From the NCBI GenBank assembly GCA_914767885.1, contig CAJZBQ010000044.1:62001-126000 (forward strand): a DNA stretch of 64,000 nucleotides. The letters are read 5' to 3'. Source of the DNA: Blepharisma stoltei (taxonomy: Eukaryota; Ciliophora; Heterotrichea; Heterotrichida; Blepharismidae). Below the pieces are notes generated by a model. The model saw only the letters and a program-made list of their open reading frames with translations. It did not search any database and had not been told where the DNA came from. Below are positions 1 to 11,549 of this stretch, piece after piece (within the stretch, counting starts at the first letter, position 1; every line of letters starts with the position of its first letter). The position numbers were made by a program, and so were the translations under genes.

Positions 1-2831
1 ATCCGCCCCATTCTTTGCAGCATGTATGTATAACATTGCTAAGTTTATTTATAAAAATATGGTATAGGTATTATATAATGGTCTATTAAACGACAAAAAT
101 TTTTTTTCCAGTATATTAATAGGAAAAAAAATTACCTGAAAATTCGCTGTGTTTATTGAGGATTGCCCAAAATATGGGACTCCTCCTGCAAACATTCAGA
201 AACCAACGTAAAATTTTCTACTTTTATTACCTGAATTACCAGTGATACTTTATTTCCAGGCCTCATCAAATTAAGCTCCCCTTCCCCACTGGTAATATTT
301 TTGCTTAAAATATCAGCACCATCTTCCCCAAAAGACAGCTGCAATAGTGCACTTATTTTTGCAACGGTTTCTTCTAGCATATATGTTGACTCTTCTTTCC
401 TTATATCAGAATCTTCAGTTTTTTCTTCTTTTTCGATCCTTTTCAAAGGATCGTCAGCCAAAGTTTTGATAATTAAAACCATTCTCGTAATAGGCCCAAT
501 CAGGATTTTTTGTGTATCTGCAGTAAACATGACCGCAGCTACAGTCAAAATCAGCCCTACAAAAAGGGTCGTAAAAATGTTCATCAAAGCGTCGTTTTCG
601 CTTTGGGTTTTTATATCATATATAAACTGGCGTGAAGAATCAACCCAATCTCTTAGCAACTGTAGCTGGGAGACCCAGTGACCTTGTGGAAGGGAGTTTT
701 GGAGTTCGATATGCGCATCCGGCTGGGCTTTACTTGGTTTGGTGGAGCGTAAAGTCTGAGCATGCGGACCGCAAATTCACATCCAGGTCATGAGTTCGGA
801 GTTGGAAAGGGTAGCCCCAAAAATATTAATGGGCTAGTCTTGGTCAATCGGGAACCTTCCCCAGAGTGATACCACGCAGTGCGTCCTTGACTACGAATTT
901 TCATTTTGGCTGAGAGGTGACCAGAAAAATTTGTTTTTCGAATTTTCTAAAAGCCAAACCGTTGGTGTATGGCACGGTGACCCAAACTTTCTGACTGCCA
1001 GGGAGCATGTTCAGGCCTATGTCTGGTCGGAGCAAGACTTTGAAGGTTGAGAGAGATGCAAACTAGTGGAACCCTTATTGAAGGGAATAAGGATCTTCGG
1101 ATTCAGGCAGGGAGCTTTTCTATAATCTAACTAAATCTAAGTGTAAATTGTAAGGGTTTTTATATCAAATCTAGCATAAGCTTGCAGGTTCTCACACCCT
1201 GAAACTGTTTTGTCTTTGCATTCATCAGGAGTATATACAGCCAGCAGCATTTCGACATCTCTTAGGTTGCATTCAGAGCTGAATTACTTTAATTATTGAG
1301 GTTTTAATTTTTTCGTGGGGCTTAATATCAAAACCACTTTAATTCCAAATTGGTTCGCTGTGAGCATTCTTCCCTATCCCTTTTTATTGGAAGTACTCTT
1401 ATCGCATACAATCTCTCTGTCCAAAGGCTTAATGACTGCGTTCCCTTGCTTTTCACTAACTCCTGAGAGTATGCTGGCTAAGGATCTCTTTCCTTAGGAG
1501 TGCCAAGTACCTAAAAATGAAAGGGTCAAAGCCTCCTAGCCTATGCAGTTGGTCTTCTGGCATAGCTAGATATGGGTTTCCCATGAAAAGCCTCATTTGG
1601 GTTGCTTTTTTGGTCTGACCAAGTAATCTTGGTCAGAACAAAATTGATTAAAAATTTTAATTTGGTCGGACCAAAAAAGCAACCCCTTGGTCAATTCATG
1701 GCCAAATTGGGCTTTTCATGGGGAAAACCCATAAGAATTACTAAGAAAGCTGAGCCTCATAATTATTCTGGGAGAGAACTAATTCCGACGATATCATTTT
1801 ATTATTCATTCAGAGCCGACAGTCTTTCCTGAGCAGTTTTCATCCTGTGTTCATGCAATGCCCGAAAGATCGCTTTTTTTAATAGACCTGATTTCATGGA
1901 TTTCTCCATTTTGAAAATAATCTGGCAAATACATCCATAAGAGAGGGTATTGGGCGCTTTTCCCATCAGTTTCTATTGTGCATAATGTATAGCGATATAC
2001 AAGCTCATATCAGCCAAAACTTGTCTCCCAATTAATATTATTAGGATCGTCACAGAGAAATTGGTCAGTATTAGTGCAGGAACTCCAGCCCATTCAAAAG
2101 AGCTGCTGGAGGCCATATTTTGGAGCGTTATCAGTTTCTAAAACTTGCATAATAGGGATAAAAATGACCATCAGCAGCACCACAATGATCACTCTTCTCG
2201 TCGTTGTGTCCGAAAGAATCTTCCCTAGTCTTGTAGGGTCCATTTCTCTATTCATCGCGGCTTGTTTTGCAGTTTTTGCTAACTTCTGAGCTTGTTTCAG
2301 CCTCATTTCTTGTTCTTCTGTATCTCTTTTGGTCACATATTTATAAAGTTTCACTATTCTGACCAACCTAATAAGCCTAAACGACTTCAACACCTTTTTC
2401 GCAATATTTTGCCCTGACTGACTTTCCCCAGTCGAAGTGTTCACAGTGACATCAGCTGAATAAGGCAGCCCTCCAAATAGAACCGTGATGTAGTTAAAAA
2501 AGAAAGGGATGTCTGGGATAAGCGAAATAGCAGCAATTATGTCCAATCAGAAGAAAAATGAATACTTATAGTCGTCGACGGCTATGCTGTTTAGGAAGAT
2601 ATCGAGTATGAACAAGCCAAGCATGATGACGTAAGAGACGTAGAAAGCGGTATCTGCGTCTTTGTCTGTGGTTAGAAGCCGTATATCATCTCCAAACAGG
2701 GCTCAAAGGGTAGCACTTGTCATGAGCAAAGTTACGAGTTTTCCATCCAGGATGTCTCGAAGACGCTGCCTTATCTTTGTGTCTTCGTCTTCAGGTCTGC
2801 CTGATCTCGGTTTTTTAGCAGAAGTACTCAT
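1..2831 (-). CDS. Ion-channel/adenylyl cyclase, N-terminal and central part (3' end outside window)
   Basis: Ciliate-type receptor cyclase in which a voltage-sensor-like membrane region is fused to a class III nucleotide cyclase. Start ATG is at 2829-2831 (MSTSAKKPRSGR). The segment 2094-2831 holds several membrane segments and an S4-like stretch (FRLIRLVRIVKLYKY). The segment 153-659 carries a membrane helix, the ciliate-cyclase linker (ISALLQLSFGEDGADI) and the start of the catalytic domain (SECLQEE). A last piece at 1-40 reads VIHTCCKEWGG, matching the IVHxxxxxxGG stretch of the catalytic core. TGA codes for Trp (SATLWALFG). The gene is interrupted by inserts at about 666-1145 and 1270-1806 and by an unresolved AT-rich insert near 60-150. 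A small exon at about 1150-1270 lies between the inserts. Exact joins at 666 and 60-150 are not resolved. The aquaporin gene ends 48 bp upstream on the same strand. Adenylyl rather than guanylyl specificity is inferred from the architecture. Confidence 0.8.
666..1145 (+). mobile_element. Retroposon-like insert (group E copy 1)
   Basis: GC-richer than its surroundings and splits the cyclase coding sequence. Flanks carry a weak short duplication (AACTGTA at 659 and AATTGTA at 1146). The 3' end has the AATCT-type tail (ATAATCTAACTAAATCTAA). Its internal sequence (rhythm of GACCAGAAAAATT.TTTTTCGAATTTT) matches the copies at 25705-26352 and 48044-48666. The frame on the two sides is off by one under the obvious joins, so the exact excision points are unresolved. 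Confidence 0.6.
1270..1806. mobile_element. IES with palindromic core, flanked by a 10-bp direct repeat
   Basis: 537 nt separating two in-frame pieces of the cyclase. The repeat CATTCAGAGC occurs at 1270-1279 and 1807-1816; removing one repeat plus the insert keeps the frame (537 = 3 x 179) and gives VGSECNLRDVEM. The repeat contains no TA. The core at about 1597-1715 is a palindrome with the GGTC.GACCAAA arms seen in group D elements. Confidence 0.6.
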
Positions 2832-2879
2832 TTTTTGAATTATATGGTTACATTTATGCTTAATTTAAGAAGTTTCTTT

Positions 2880-3545
2880 TTATTTTATAATGTTTCTTTT
2901 TCTCATCTCAACAGTGAAAAAATTTGTGAAAAGAGCGCCTATAATTCCACCCAAGGAAGGAGCAATAATGAAAATCCAAGTATTTTCAAAATGCGTCCCA
3001 TGCTTGATGTAATAATATATATTAACTCCTAATCCAATTGCAGGATTAAAACACCCATTCGTTATATGCCCTACTGTAGAGATACTTCCAAAAACAGTCA
3101 GCACAATAGCAGCATTAAAAACCACTTTATCTATATGCCACATTTTTCCCATCATCACTGCGTTTGCACAGATAAGCATTGTAAAAATCAGCTCAGCCCA
3201 AAAAGCCTGGGCAATTGAGTAGTCGTCTAAGGCATCGAAAAACATGTTGTGATGGACAATTCCCCATGCGCATAGAGCGGAAAATAAAGCCGCTATAAAT
3301 TGGGTTACAATGTATAAGAGTGCATCAGTCACATCTATTTTTGAGACTTTTTTATTTAAATATTTGTCATAGAGAAGAGCAATTGTTACAGCTGGGTTGA
3401 AATGAGCACCTGAACACAATCCAGAAATACCTTGGCCACATCAGATAGCACCACATACAGCAAAAGGTTCGCCACCACTTACACCTGAAGTAAAAACTAT
3501 TAAAAAGACTCCTGCGAACTCAGCACAAAGGCGTCTGAAAAGCAT
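2880..3545 (-). CDS. Aquaporin / major intrinsic protein
   Basis: Channel protein for water or small neutral solutes. 221 residues from ATG at 3545, close to the usual MIP length. Both NPA boxes are present (HFNPAVT and CFNPAIG) and six hydrophobic segments can be seen. TGA is read as Trp in GAIWCGQG. The codons before the first NPA show the expected N-terminal glutamate helix (LCAEFAGVFLIVF). No insert interrupts it. The cyclase gene starts 48 bp downstream on the same strand. Whether it is a water channel or a glyceroporin cannot be told by eye. Confidence 0.93.
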
Positions 3546-3845
3546 GGGCTAGTTAATTATGGATTTTTAATATTAAATGAGTATAAAATATAATACTTAT
3601 TTTAAGCTAACTATTTAAATGCTATTTGCAATTTGTTTGCTATATGCAAATGCCTTTATTATTCACAAACAATTTTAAAGTCTGACAATTGCATTTCCTC
3701 TTACTAAGCTTAATAATAAAAATGGTGGAAAAAGTTGTGGGAAAATACAGTTAAACATATCCGAGAGTTTATCGGGATAATGTAAAAATAAGAGAGATTG
3801 ACTTCTTTTGAAGTGGTAGGCTTAATTTAGAATATATTATTTTAT

Positions 3846-3925
3846 AAAGTCTCTTTTATTCATCTCTGCATTGAAAAATTCGTGAAAGAGCTCCTATAAT
3901 TCCATATAAAATTCTATTCCTCCTA
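3846..3925 (-). pseudogene. Relic duplicate of the aquaporin 3' end
   Basis: About 75 bp upstream of the aquaporin repeat its C-terminal coding region: the run from TTCATCTCTGCATTGAAAAA to CTCCTATAATTCC matches 2897-2951 with scattered changes. The rest of the copy to about 4070 is degraded. Seen by direct comparison; no intact reading frame. Confidence 0.65.
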
Positions 3926-4069
3926 GAATCATTTCGTCCTACTATTCCGTATTGGTGGATAAAGGAACTCATAATAAATATTGCGGAGGAAGAAACCATT
4001 TCATGCATAGGCATTTTCTTCTTATTCCTCTTCAATCGAAAGAAAATCAAATCTTATATATAATTTTCA

Positions 4070-5640
4070 AGTTTCTATGATTTTACTAAACTCCTGCATT
4101 AGGAAATTATTAAAATCAGGTGATCCGTAATTAATCCACTATTTATTGAGAGAATGAGAATAAAAAAATTAAAATGTTCAACAGACCCTATGCTCAGCTA
4201 ATTATAATTCAATGAGCAGCCAGCTCATAGTCAGCTACTAAAAGTAAAAAACAGCATCTCAGAAATAAATGATAAAAAATGCTTATCAAGCTATTAAATA
4301 TAGAAAACAGATTGATAAATTATTTAAGCAACAGAAAGTATAAATCAGAAGTTTGAGCGCCCCTTTTTAAAAAAAATGAAGGATATCAATACTAAAATCC
4401 AAAATTTGAGCTTTTTTTAGAGAGCGAGCAGATTTCTTTTCTCTAGTTATTTATTTTCACGTGAATTTTTAATTCTGCAGCATCTGGAACTGGTTGATAA
4501 TTTTATGCACCTAATATAGCCCAATTGAAGCTCCATCTCTTGCAATTGGTTCGGGCCAAGAATATCACGAGCTGACAAATGTCAATTATGAGTACTTTTC
4601 AAATCGTGGAGTTGGCTTGATAAGTTTTAATGCCAAAATGAAAAATTAATTTTTATTTGAAATATGAAATTTATTGACAATTTAATCAATTAGAGGCAAA
4701 TTTAAAAGAATAGAGAGATCAAAAGCATAGATTAACTTAAGATTATATTATTTTGAATTTTTGATTTCATAAGTTAATATATAGAATTTGAAATGAAACG
4801 CAAAATTTGCCATTATCAGCAAAGCGAATTTTTCAATATGGATGCAAAAAATTGTTCAAGCTCTAATAAATAGCTTTGGCTCCTTTTGAACCTCTTAGCT
4901 GATTTTTTATGAGAAATATTACTCATAGTTTATTATTTATAGACTCTCTTATTTTTTAAAATTAAACAGCTCCATTCTCAACCCTTAAACAACTTTATTA
5001 ATAAATTTAGTAAATATTCTCCATAATAATTCATTAAAAATAAAACTTATAGCCTCAAAAGTGCGTACAACTTCCTTAATTTACCTCTAAGTAAAGAGTT
5101 ATTATTATAAAGAAGCTAATAAAAATATTCCATAAATAATCGTATACGAACTAACTCTGAAAGGAGAGAAAAAAGTAATATTCGGCTTGCTTAATAATTT
5201 TTACCTTGGGATATACTTTTTCTTTTTCTTATCTACCGACATAAATATTAGGATATTCAAATTCTGATATTTATTAAAGAAGCTGTTTTCTAAGTTTTTT
5301 GTCAATTTTTATTAATTTTAAATCCTTCAAAAATTCTGATTATTTATTTATATTTACCAGTAAAAATTTCTTTGATTATCGTTTGAATTCCTCATTTTCT
5401 TTCAAAAATCCTTTAAATAAAAATTTTTGTGAACAAATTAAAATTATGAATTCTGAGGCAAATTCTAGAATATTTCAATCATTCCTATCATTCTTAGGAT
5501 ATCGTTTATCAGATTTACTTAACTTTCCTCCACTGGACCATATTCGAATAATGAAAATGGATGGTATACATTTGATTTAAAATGCCACAGACATCTATTT
5601 CTAACTACCAAATATTCACCGAATAGCCATTACATTATAA
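4070..5640. other. AT-rich intergenic stretch, no gene recognised
   Basis: Very AT-rich with no conserved coding signature. An open frame at 5299-5580 (93 codons, rich in F, N, S) has low-complexity composition and no family I recognise; it ends just before the next gene and may be chance. Confidence 0.5.
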
Positions 5641-5643
5641 TAA

Positions 5644-6171
5644 ATGAAATCAGGAAGCCAAAATAACAACCAACCAAGACACCGTAAAACCCAAAGGCTT
5701 ATTGAGCCACTTTACCAAGCATCCTACCGAGAAGTAATGCATGATCTCAAACTGCTTAATGATTTATCTCCAAAAAAGCCAGTTATCCCGACTGAAACAA
5801 TTCTTCCCCTAAAGCGGCCGAGACCTGAAAGACCCGTCGAAACCATCGAGGAGACCCAAGCCCTTGAAATGCTCGTTTCTTTAATAGAGAAAACTGAGGT
5901 CAAAATTCCTAAGGCCCAATCTCCAAGAATAGAAAAAACAACAGTGAAAAGTCCTAAGGCCCAAACTCCTAAGTCGGTGAATGTACAACCAACAGGAGCG
6001 TATCAGCAAGCCCAGATGATGAAGTTAGGCATGTTTTGGAGCCAATACATGATGATGATGCAGTGGCAAAATTATTATGCTAACTTGAATTACTATGGAG
6101 GCCCAGTAAAAAAGTTTCAAACAGAAATCAAGCAGAACGTTTACACTGATGTGTCTGCTGGAAATTTGTAA
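5644..6171 (+). CDS. Hypothetical protein, 175 aa, basic/proline-rich with Met/Tyr-rich C-terminus
   Basis: Uninterrupted frame from ATG at 5644 to TAA. The middle holds two imperfect repeats of the type KIPKAQSPR/KSPKAQTPK, and the C-terminal third is rich in M, Q, Y and N (SQYMMMMQWQNYYANLNYY). Base composition is clearly less AT-rich than the flanks, as expected of real coding sequence. No known domain recognised. Confidence 0.65.
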   Translation: MKSGSQNNNQPRHRKTQRLIEPLYQASYREVMHDLKLLNDLSPKKPVIPTETILPLKRPRPERPVETIEETQALEMLVSLIEKTEVKIPKAQSPRIEKTTVKSPKAQTPKSVNVQPTGAYQQAQMMKLGMFWSQYMMMMQWQNYYANLNYYGGPVKKFQTEIKQNVYTDVSAGNL

Positions 6172-6882
6172 TAACTTATGACAAAATTAATTTTTTATGA
6201 TGTTTTGGTGAAAATTGAGAAGGGAGAATAATAAATTAATAATGGGATTATTCTTGGGGATGAAGGATATAAATTTTGGCTTTTATGGACAGAATGCTAT
6301 GGTTGATAAGCAATAAATGATGAGGTAGTTTATAAGGATTATGATATCTTTTAAGGTAGGTTTTCTGCTCATTTTGCATGATTAGTTTTTGTTTGTCAGA
6401 TCAGGTATGAGAAAAAAATTAAACCAATTTTTCAATTTTCCTTGGAGATTTGTGATGATGAATTTTAAACAATTTTTTTTATTTTGAGTTTGTGAAGCTT
6501 TAGAAAGCTTGCTCCCCGCAATCCCTCTGAGCAAAAAAAATATTTGGTCAGCTCACAGGTTAGAGTTTATTTTTATAAATTTTATTATATTTTATTTTAA
6601 AAATTAAAAAAATCCAAATTCCCAAAATATTTACATTATATAAACCTAAATTTTGAAAATTAAATTATGTTAAATCTAACAGATTTCCTTATAATAATTA
6701 TGATTTATATATTTCAAAATTATTTTTCACAAAAAAATATTGATAAAAAATTATTCGTTCACAGAGGGGTAGTTTTAACCTCAATAAAAAATAGGGATTT
6801 TTCCAATAGTTTTGCTCACTAATAGAGGAGGATTTAGCATAAAGATTTATTAATTATTAGTTTTTTGAAATTTCCATATTCT
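6172..6882. other. AT-rich intergenic stretch
   Basis: No coding signal, RNA gene or element end recognised here. Confidence 0.5.
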
Positions 6883-6894
6883 TCTTACTCAATC

Positions 6895-7327
6895 GAACAC
6901 AAATAAAATGATAATTTATCCGACCCGTCCTTCTCCGACACCTTGGGGGTTTTCATTGGTTTAAGTGGACAGATCTGGAAATTATGCCCGGGGTAGGTTT
7001 TTTATCCCTGGTCAGGACCCCACAAGTAGACCAGAGTCCACATGACAACTCCTCACTTCTGTATGCGAAAGGTAATGGAGACCAGAAGGAGGATTTGGGG
7101 TCGCCTCCTACCTCCCATCTCCGGGTAGATGGTACTGACTCCTAGGAGTTTGTCCAAAGAAGTGCCTGGGTGCGTCTCCCCAAGAGATGCTGACCTCACC
7201 ATTTTTTGATGAAGTCGATAGAAAAGGGCATAAGTGCAGCCCGATGCTTAGGGCAAGAAACCTGAAGTCAGTGAAGGCAAATAAGTTCTGAAATAAATCC
7301 TGAAGATCCATTCTAACTTTAATCTAA
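6895..7327. mobile_element. Retroposon-like insert (group E copy 2) with 12-bp target duplication
   Basis: 433 bp, GC-rich, in an AT-rich intergenic region. Perfect duplication TCTTACTCAATC at 6883-6894 and 7328-7339. The right end has the group E tail (TTTAATCTAA). No convincing reading frame. Confidence 0.75.
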
Positions 7328-7403
7328 TCTTACTCAATCATAATAATATTTTTCCAAAAATAATTCAAACACAGAAATTAAAATGATTATTAACCCAAAA
7401 AGC

Positions 7404-7577
7404 TATACTTCTTTTCTTGGAGTGGCGCTGCAAGCGCAGGCCACTCCATGTGGAATTCCTGTGTTGGTTTAGCCAACATAGGAGCTGGTCGAACCAAAAC
7501 TGTGCGTTGGTTCGACCAACCCATGAATTCCGCATGGAGTGGCCTGCGCTTGCAGCGCCACTCCAAGGAAGTTTCTA
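7404..7577. mobile_element. Palindromic TA-bounded element (group D)
   Basis: Begins TATACTTCTTTTC and ends GAAGTTTCTATAG. Long near-perfect inverted repeat including GGAGTGGCGCTGCAAGCG and its complement, with an inner TTGGTTCGACCAA type core shared with 12271, 28398 and 35907. Intergenic, so excision cannot be tested by frame. Confidence 0.75.
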
Positions 7578-7781
7578 TAGCCAATTTTCTGCCTTATATT
7601 TCCCCACAAACTATCACTTATCCTTCTATACTTATCTTCTTCCCTTTACTCCTAATCTAAATTCTTCCCAAATCCATCACATTAATTAATCATTCTGTAT
7701 TAAATAATCACGAAACTGCTATTAACTGACCCTTAGGTTTTGTTAGATAGAATTTAACTTTGCCATTATCCTGGCGAATAA

Positions 7782-8774
7782 ATGGTATCAATTTGGCTCT
7801 TGATTTCTCTAATTGGAGTATCATATGCAGCATCCCCAATGTGCTATGCAGTCTCTATTGAAGGCGGCGGAAGCCATGGAGCATTTGAAGCTGGTGCTCT
7901 CTGAACTCTTGCCTACAACTCGACCCAAAATGTCCAATGGAATGTTGTAACAGGAATTTCCACTGGAGCTTTAAACGCTGGAGGTTGCGCTCAATTTGCC
8001 CAAGGACAAGAAAAAGCAATGTCTGATTTTCTAATAAATACTTGGCTCACACTTAATGGCTCTGCTAGTGTTTTTGTGGAATGGGATGGTGGACTTGTTG
8101 AAGGCCTTTTGTTCCAACGTGGGGTTTATGATAACAAGCCACTTGTTAAGACTTTAAACTCAAAATTCATATATGGGGTTCATAGAAACATTACAATAGG
8201 CTCCACAAACTTAGACACTGGGCTTTTTGGGCAATTTAATGAAACTCTTGGGCCTCAAGGTCTCTTAACCGCTATTACTTGTTCTGCATGTCCTCCTTGG
8301 TACTTCCCTCCAACTAACTTTTTGGGCAGCACTTGGGTTGATGGAGGCGTCGTGATAAATCTCGATGTGTTTGCAGCTGTAAACAGATGCCTTGACGTTG
8401 TTTCTGACCAATCACAAATTGTTGTTGACTTAATTTATGATAGCACTAACTATACAATCCCAGCAGAAACTAATATGACTACTTTTGACGTGTTTAGACG
8501 AGTAAAAGAAATTAAAGACTATGATGGACAAATGTGGTTCTATTATAACGCAATTACGGCTTGGCCTAAGGTGAATTATAGATACGTCATTTTCCCTAGC
8601 CAAGCAATGCCTGGAGGTCCTGGAGTTCCACTTGACTTTAACCAAACAGTACTCGTAAATGAAGTAGCGCTTGGAAAGAGTGATACCCTTAACGTACTCA
8701 ATAGCAAAGTTGATGGAAAAACGATTTTAATGCAAAGATATCACGAAAACAAGAGTAAAGTCATTTACCCTTAA
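7782..8774 (+). CDS. Secreted patatin-like phospholipase
   Basis: Serine lipid acyl hydrolase with a Ser-Asp dyad. 330 aa from ATG 7782. An N-terminal hydrophobic stretch (MVSIWLLISLIGVSYA) looks like a signal peptide. Conserved parts in order: oxyanion loop GGGSHGAFEAGAL, nucleophile elbow GISTG (GxSxG), and the DGG with the catalytic Asp in STWVDGG. The codon after GAL is TGA and must be Trp to keep the frame, good evidence for the code. No inserts or introns. Likely secreted or lysosomal; substrate unknown. It converges with UTP15 at an 87-bp gap. Confidence 0.9.
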
Positions 8775-8861
8775 TTTATTATTCTTCCGTAGCTAAAACA
8801 GACCTATTTTTAATCAAATTAAATGCATTTTCAGCTTAAAATCCTAAAATTTATATAAAGA

Positions 8862-10505
8862 TTAATCATTTATTAAATAATCAATCATTCCAATCACTTC
8901 CAAACTCTCAGCCTTTAATTTGTATTCCTCCGCAGCCGCTTCTCTCAACTCTTCCAGTTCTTTTTTCACTTCAGGGTTTATCAAAGAAACAGCAGAATAC
9001 ATATCCACAACAATATTAGCCAGCGGAATGACCACATGAGAGTATTTGGGATTATTCACTTTTTCAGCCACCCAAGCAATAATCTTTGCGATATCTTGTG
9101 GCTCCCTCTGCTTTAGCGCTGCAATTAGCCCATCTCTTTGTTCTAATTCCTGAATAATCGTTATAATTAGCTCAGGTCTGTCTAACTCAAAAGCCAAATC
9201 TATCACTTCTGAATATCTGAATTTCTTTAGCAGGACGTCATACTCCTTTAGCTTCTTTTTTATTTGCCCTTCAATTTGTATTTCATTGCCGTCTGGCTTG
9301 CTATAAACTCCTCTATTAAAATACTTATAATCCTTTACTGTCTCTGTTGGGGCTGTTTTTCTGTATTCTTCCCATTTTTCTAAATAAATCTGGTCAGTTT
9401 CTTCGATTTTCTTTTTTCGCTTTGGTTTTGCATTTTTGTGCTGCCTTACAGAAAGTTTTCCATCAGCCATCCCAACAACTAGATGGGAATTTTCATTGGT
9501 TACTTTGGCAGATAAGACTGGGCTGGGGTATTTTATTGTATGTCCTACTGTAAAATCCTTCAAATTGTGGATTTTGACAGAGCCGTCTAAGCTGGATGTA
9601 ATTAGTCTTGTATTGTGTGAATCTGTTGAGATTGAGGTAATATTTTTACTATGTGTGCTATAAGTGTGTAGTAATTTGTTTTGGTTTATTTTTTTATTAA
9701 TCAAAAAAAATATTAATTTTTTTGATTTTTAAAAAAAAATATAATTTATTTTGGTTTAAGTCCCAGACTTTATAGTTTGTATGGCCAGCTGTGATTAAAA
9801 AGTCATTAATGCCAAGCACTGCAGAAACAGGGGCATTGTGGTTGAATTCTTTGACCATCCCGATGCGCTTGTCCCATAGCTTGATTATGCCGTCCATGCC
9901 ACCACTGATAGCTAGCTCCCCTACGGTTCCTATAGCTCTGACATAATCATTGTGGCCTTGCCAGGCTTCTAATTCTTTGTTTTGGGATAAATCCCATAAT
10001 CTTACATTCCCATCGTCACAGCCTGTAATAAAGTTTCCATCACCCCAAAAAGTCATCGCATAAGCAGGCTTTGGATGCTTATAATTCCTCAATAAGGTTT
10101 TTGTATTTTATACCCATTCTCTCTGAATTTTCCAAATTAATTTTGAAATAATCTATATTTTTTTTAAAGATAAATTAAATTTATTGAAAATACCTGAAAA
10201 ATTGAGACTTTACCTTCAATATCTCCTGCAGTGAAAAGTTCACCATCGTTTCTAAAGCACCCACCCAGAGCCAAAGTGCGGAACCTCGATATTGAAAATT
10301 CATGAGAATTTTGGTAATTAAAAAATCTGACTGAATTAGATGATGTGCATGTGTAAAAATCTGAAGAGCTTGCTACATTTACAATAGCAGCGTGGTCCTG
10401 GCGAAGCAGAACATTACGAAACGACTTCCAATACTTTTGTTCTGCAGTTTCTGAGGTAGGCTTTTTAGGAAATTTTATAAGCTCTAAAGGCTGGTAGTTT
10501 GCCAT
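8862..10505 (-). CDS. UTP15: U3 snoRNP-associated protein UTP15
   Basis: t-UTP/UTP-A component of the small-subunit processome, acting in nucleolar pre-rRNA transcription and processing. N-terminal WD40 repeats (YPKPAYAMTF, GNVRLWDL, DGIIKLWD, SLDGSVKIHN) are followed by the UTP15 C-terminal helical domain (YFNRGVYSKPDG, VLLKKFRYSEVIDLAFE, RDGLIAALKQREPQDI, YSHVVIPLANIVVDMY). The start is ATG 10505 (MANYQPLELIKF). A 70-nt IES at 9672-9741 must be removed. The junction at 10093-10196 also needs removal of an IES and/or intron that I could not place exactly: the donor-like GTATTT after VSIFQ is followed by about 90 AT-rich nt before KTLLRNYKHP. Confidence 0.9.
9672..9741. mobile_element. Short IES in UTP15 (70 nt)
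   Basis: AT-rich insert between the DLNQN and KLLHTYS codons. Flanks are a long imperfect direct repeat (TAATTTGTTTTGGTTTA versus TAATTTATTTTGGTTTA). Cutting at the TA pair 9672-9673 / 9742-9743 restores the WD40 frame. Confidence 0.85.
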
Positions 10506-10844
10506 ATTAGCAATTAAATGATTTCAGGGTTCAAGCACTGAAAGGGGATAATAATTAAATTTTATAACAAAATAAGGCTATATGACGTCAATAAATGTGG
10601 TGAAACTATTTTTCTCAAAATTTTTTATTTTTTTTTAAAAATAATTATATTATGGTTTCTCCCAAAATGTGAGAACATAATTAATAATTTTTACTATAAT
10701 TCCAAATATGATCTAAAAAAATTTTCCTCAATATGATTATAAAAAAATTATTACTTGCTTTGTTAACAAAAGTCGACTTTAAATTCTATGGTAATTAAAT
10801 TAATGGTTCCATATTAAAACTAGTTAGTATTTAATAGAGAAGTC

Positions 10845-11549
10845 ATGTGTATTTTTACACAAAAGCCTGAGTTTTGCGAACACCCTGAGTGTAAGCAATT
10901 TTACGCTGTTTTTGCTGCAAGTCGCTTCCATTTCCCAACTGGTGAGGTGGTGCCTGGGATTTCAGAAATACTGGAATATCAAAACACTGTCCTCAGTTCG
11001 TTATATAGCAATAACCTCCAGCTGGAACTGCTATTCGATAAGGTACTGAACGAGGCCAAAATTTTAAACTCCTATCTCTCGAATCCCCGGCATTCAGACT
11101 TGATCATCCCTGAATCGTGCAACCCAAGCCAAGCTTTTTCAATGCTGAGTTGAGATCTGGACTACCACTTGGCGCTTGAGTCTCAGTTGCCAGAAAATAT
11201 TTATAAAGAGAGAGGATTCGCTATTTCAGTTTCCCTTCGAAATAGAAAGGACGAAATCTGTTTTTTGCCCACCCATTCAAGGTATAAGGTTTTTCTGTTC
11301 ACAATGGACCAGCAGCCTCGGCAATTGACACTCAATATCTCTGGTAAACGAATTATCAGAGGAACAGTAGAAGCAGAAATGCAGGACACTGGCATCGTAA
11401 ATATGACGAATATTGTGATAAACGAGGTCAGTTCACACTACGCGAAAGAATCATTTTGTTTGGTTATAATGAGCACCAGCAGTTCTCAGGTCAAGCCGCT
11501 GCTAATTAAGGACCTCGCTGTGAAGGCTCGTAAAATGCTAAAAGAATAA
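10845..11549 (+). CDS. Hypothetical protein, 234 aa
   Basis: A single frame from ATG 10845 to TAA 11549 once the TGA at about 11152 is read as Trp (SMLSWDLDYHLALE). The C-terminal half has beta-rich sequence ending in VIMSTSSSQVKPLLIKDLAVKARK, which resembles a conserved protist module of unknown role that I cannot name. Divergent from UTP15 over a 339-bp gap that should hold both promoters. Confidence 0.75.

Noticed and set aside
4070-5580. Possible protein gene at 5299-5580
   Set aside because: Low-complexity F/N/S composition, no conserved motif, no upstream continuation; left unassigned.
8000-8774. Separate short gene starting at 8019 with a frameshifted or truncated patatin upstream
   Set aside because: The upstream stop is TGA; read as Trp, the frame extends to ATG 7782 and includes the signal peptide and GxSxG.
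10845-11549. Two adjacent small genes split at 11153
   Set aside because: The break is a single TGA, which is Trp in this code.
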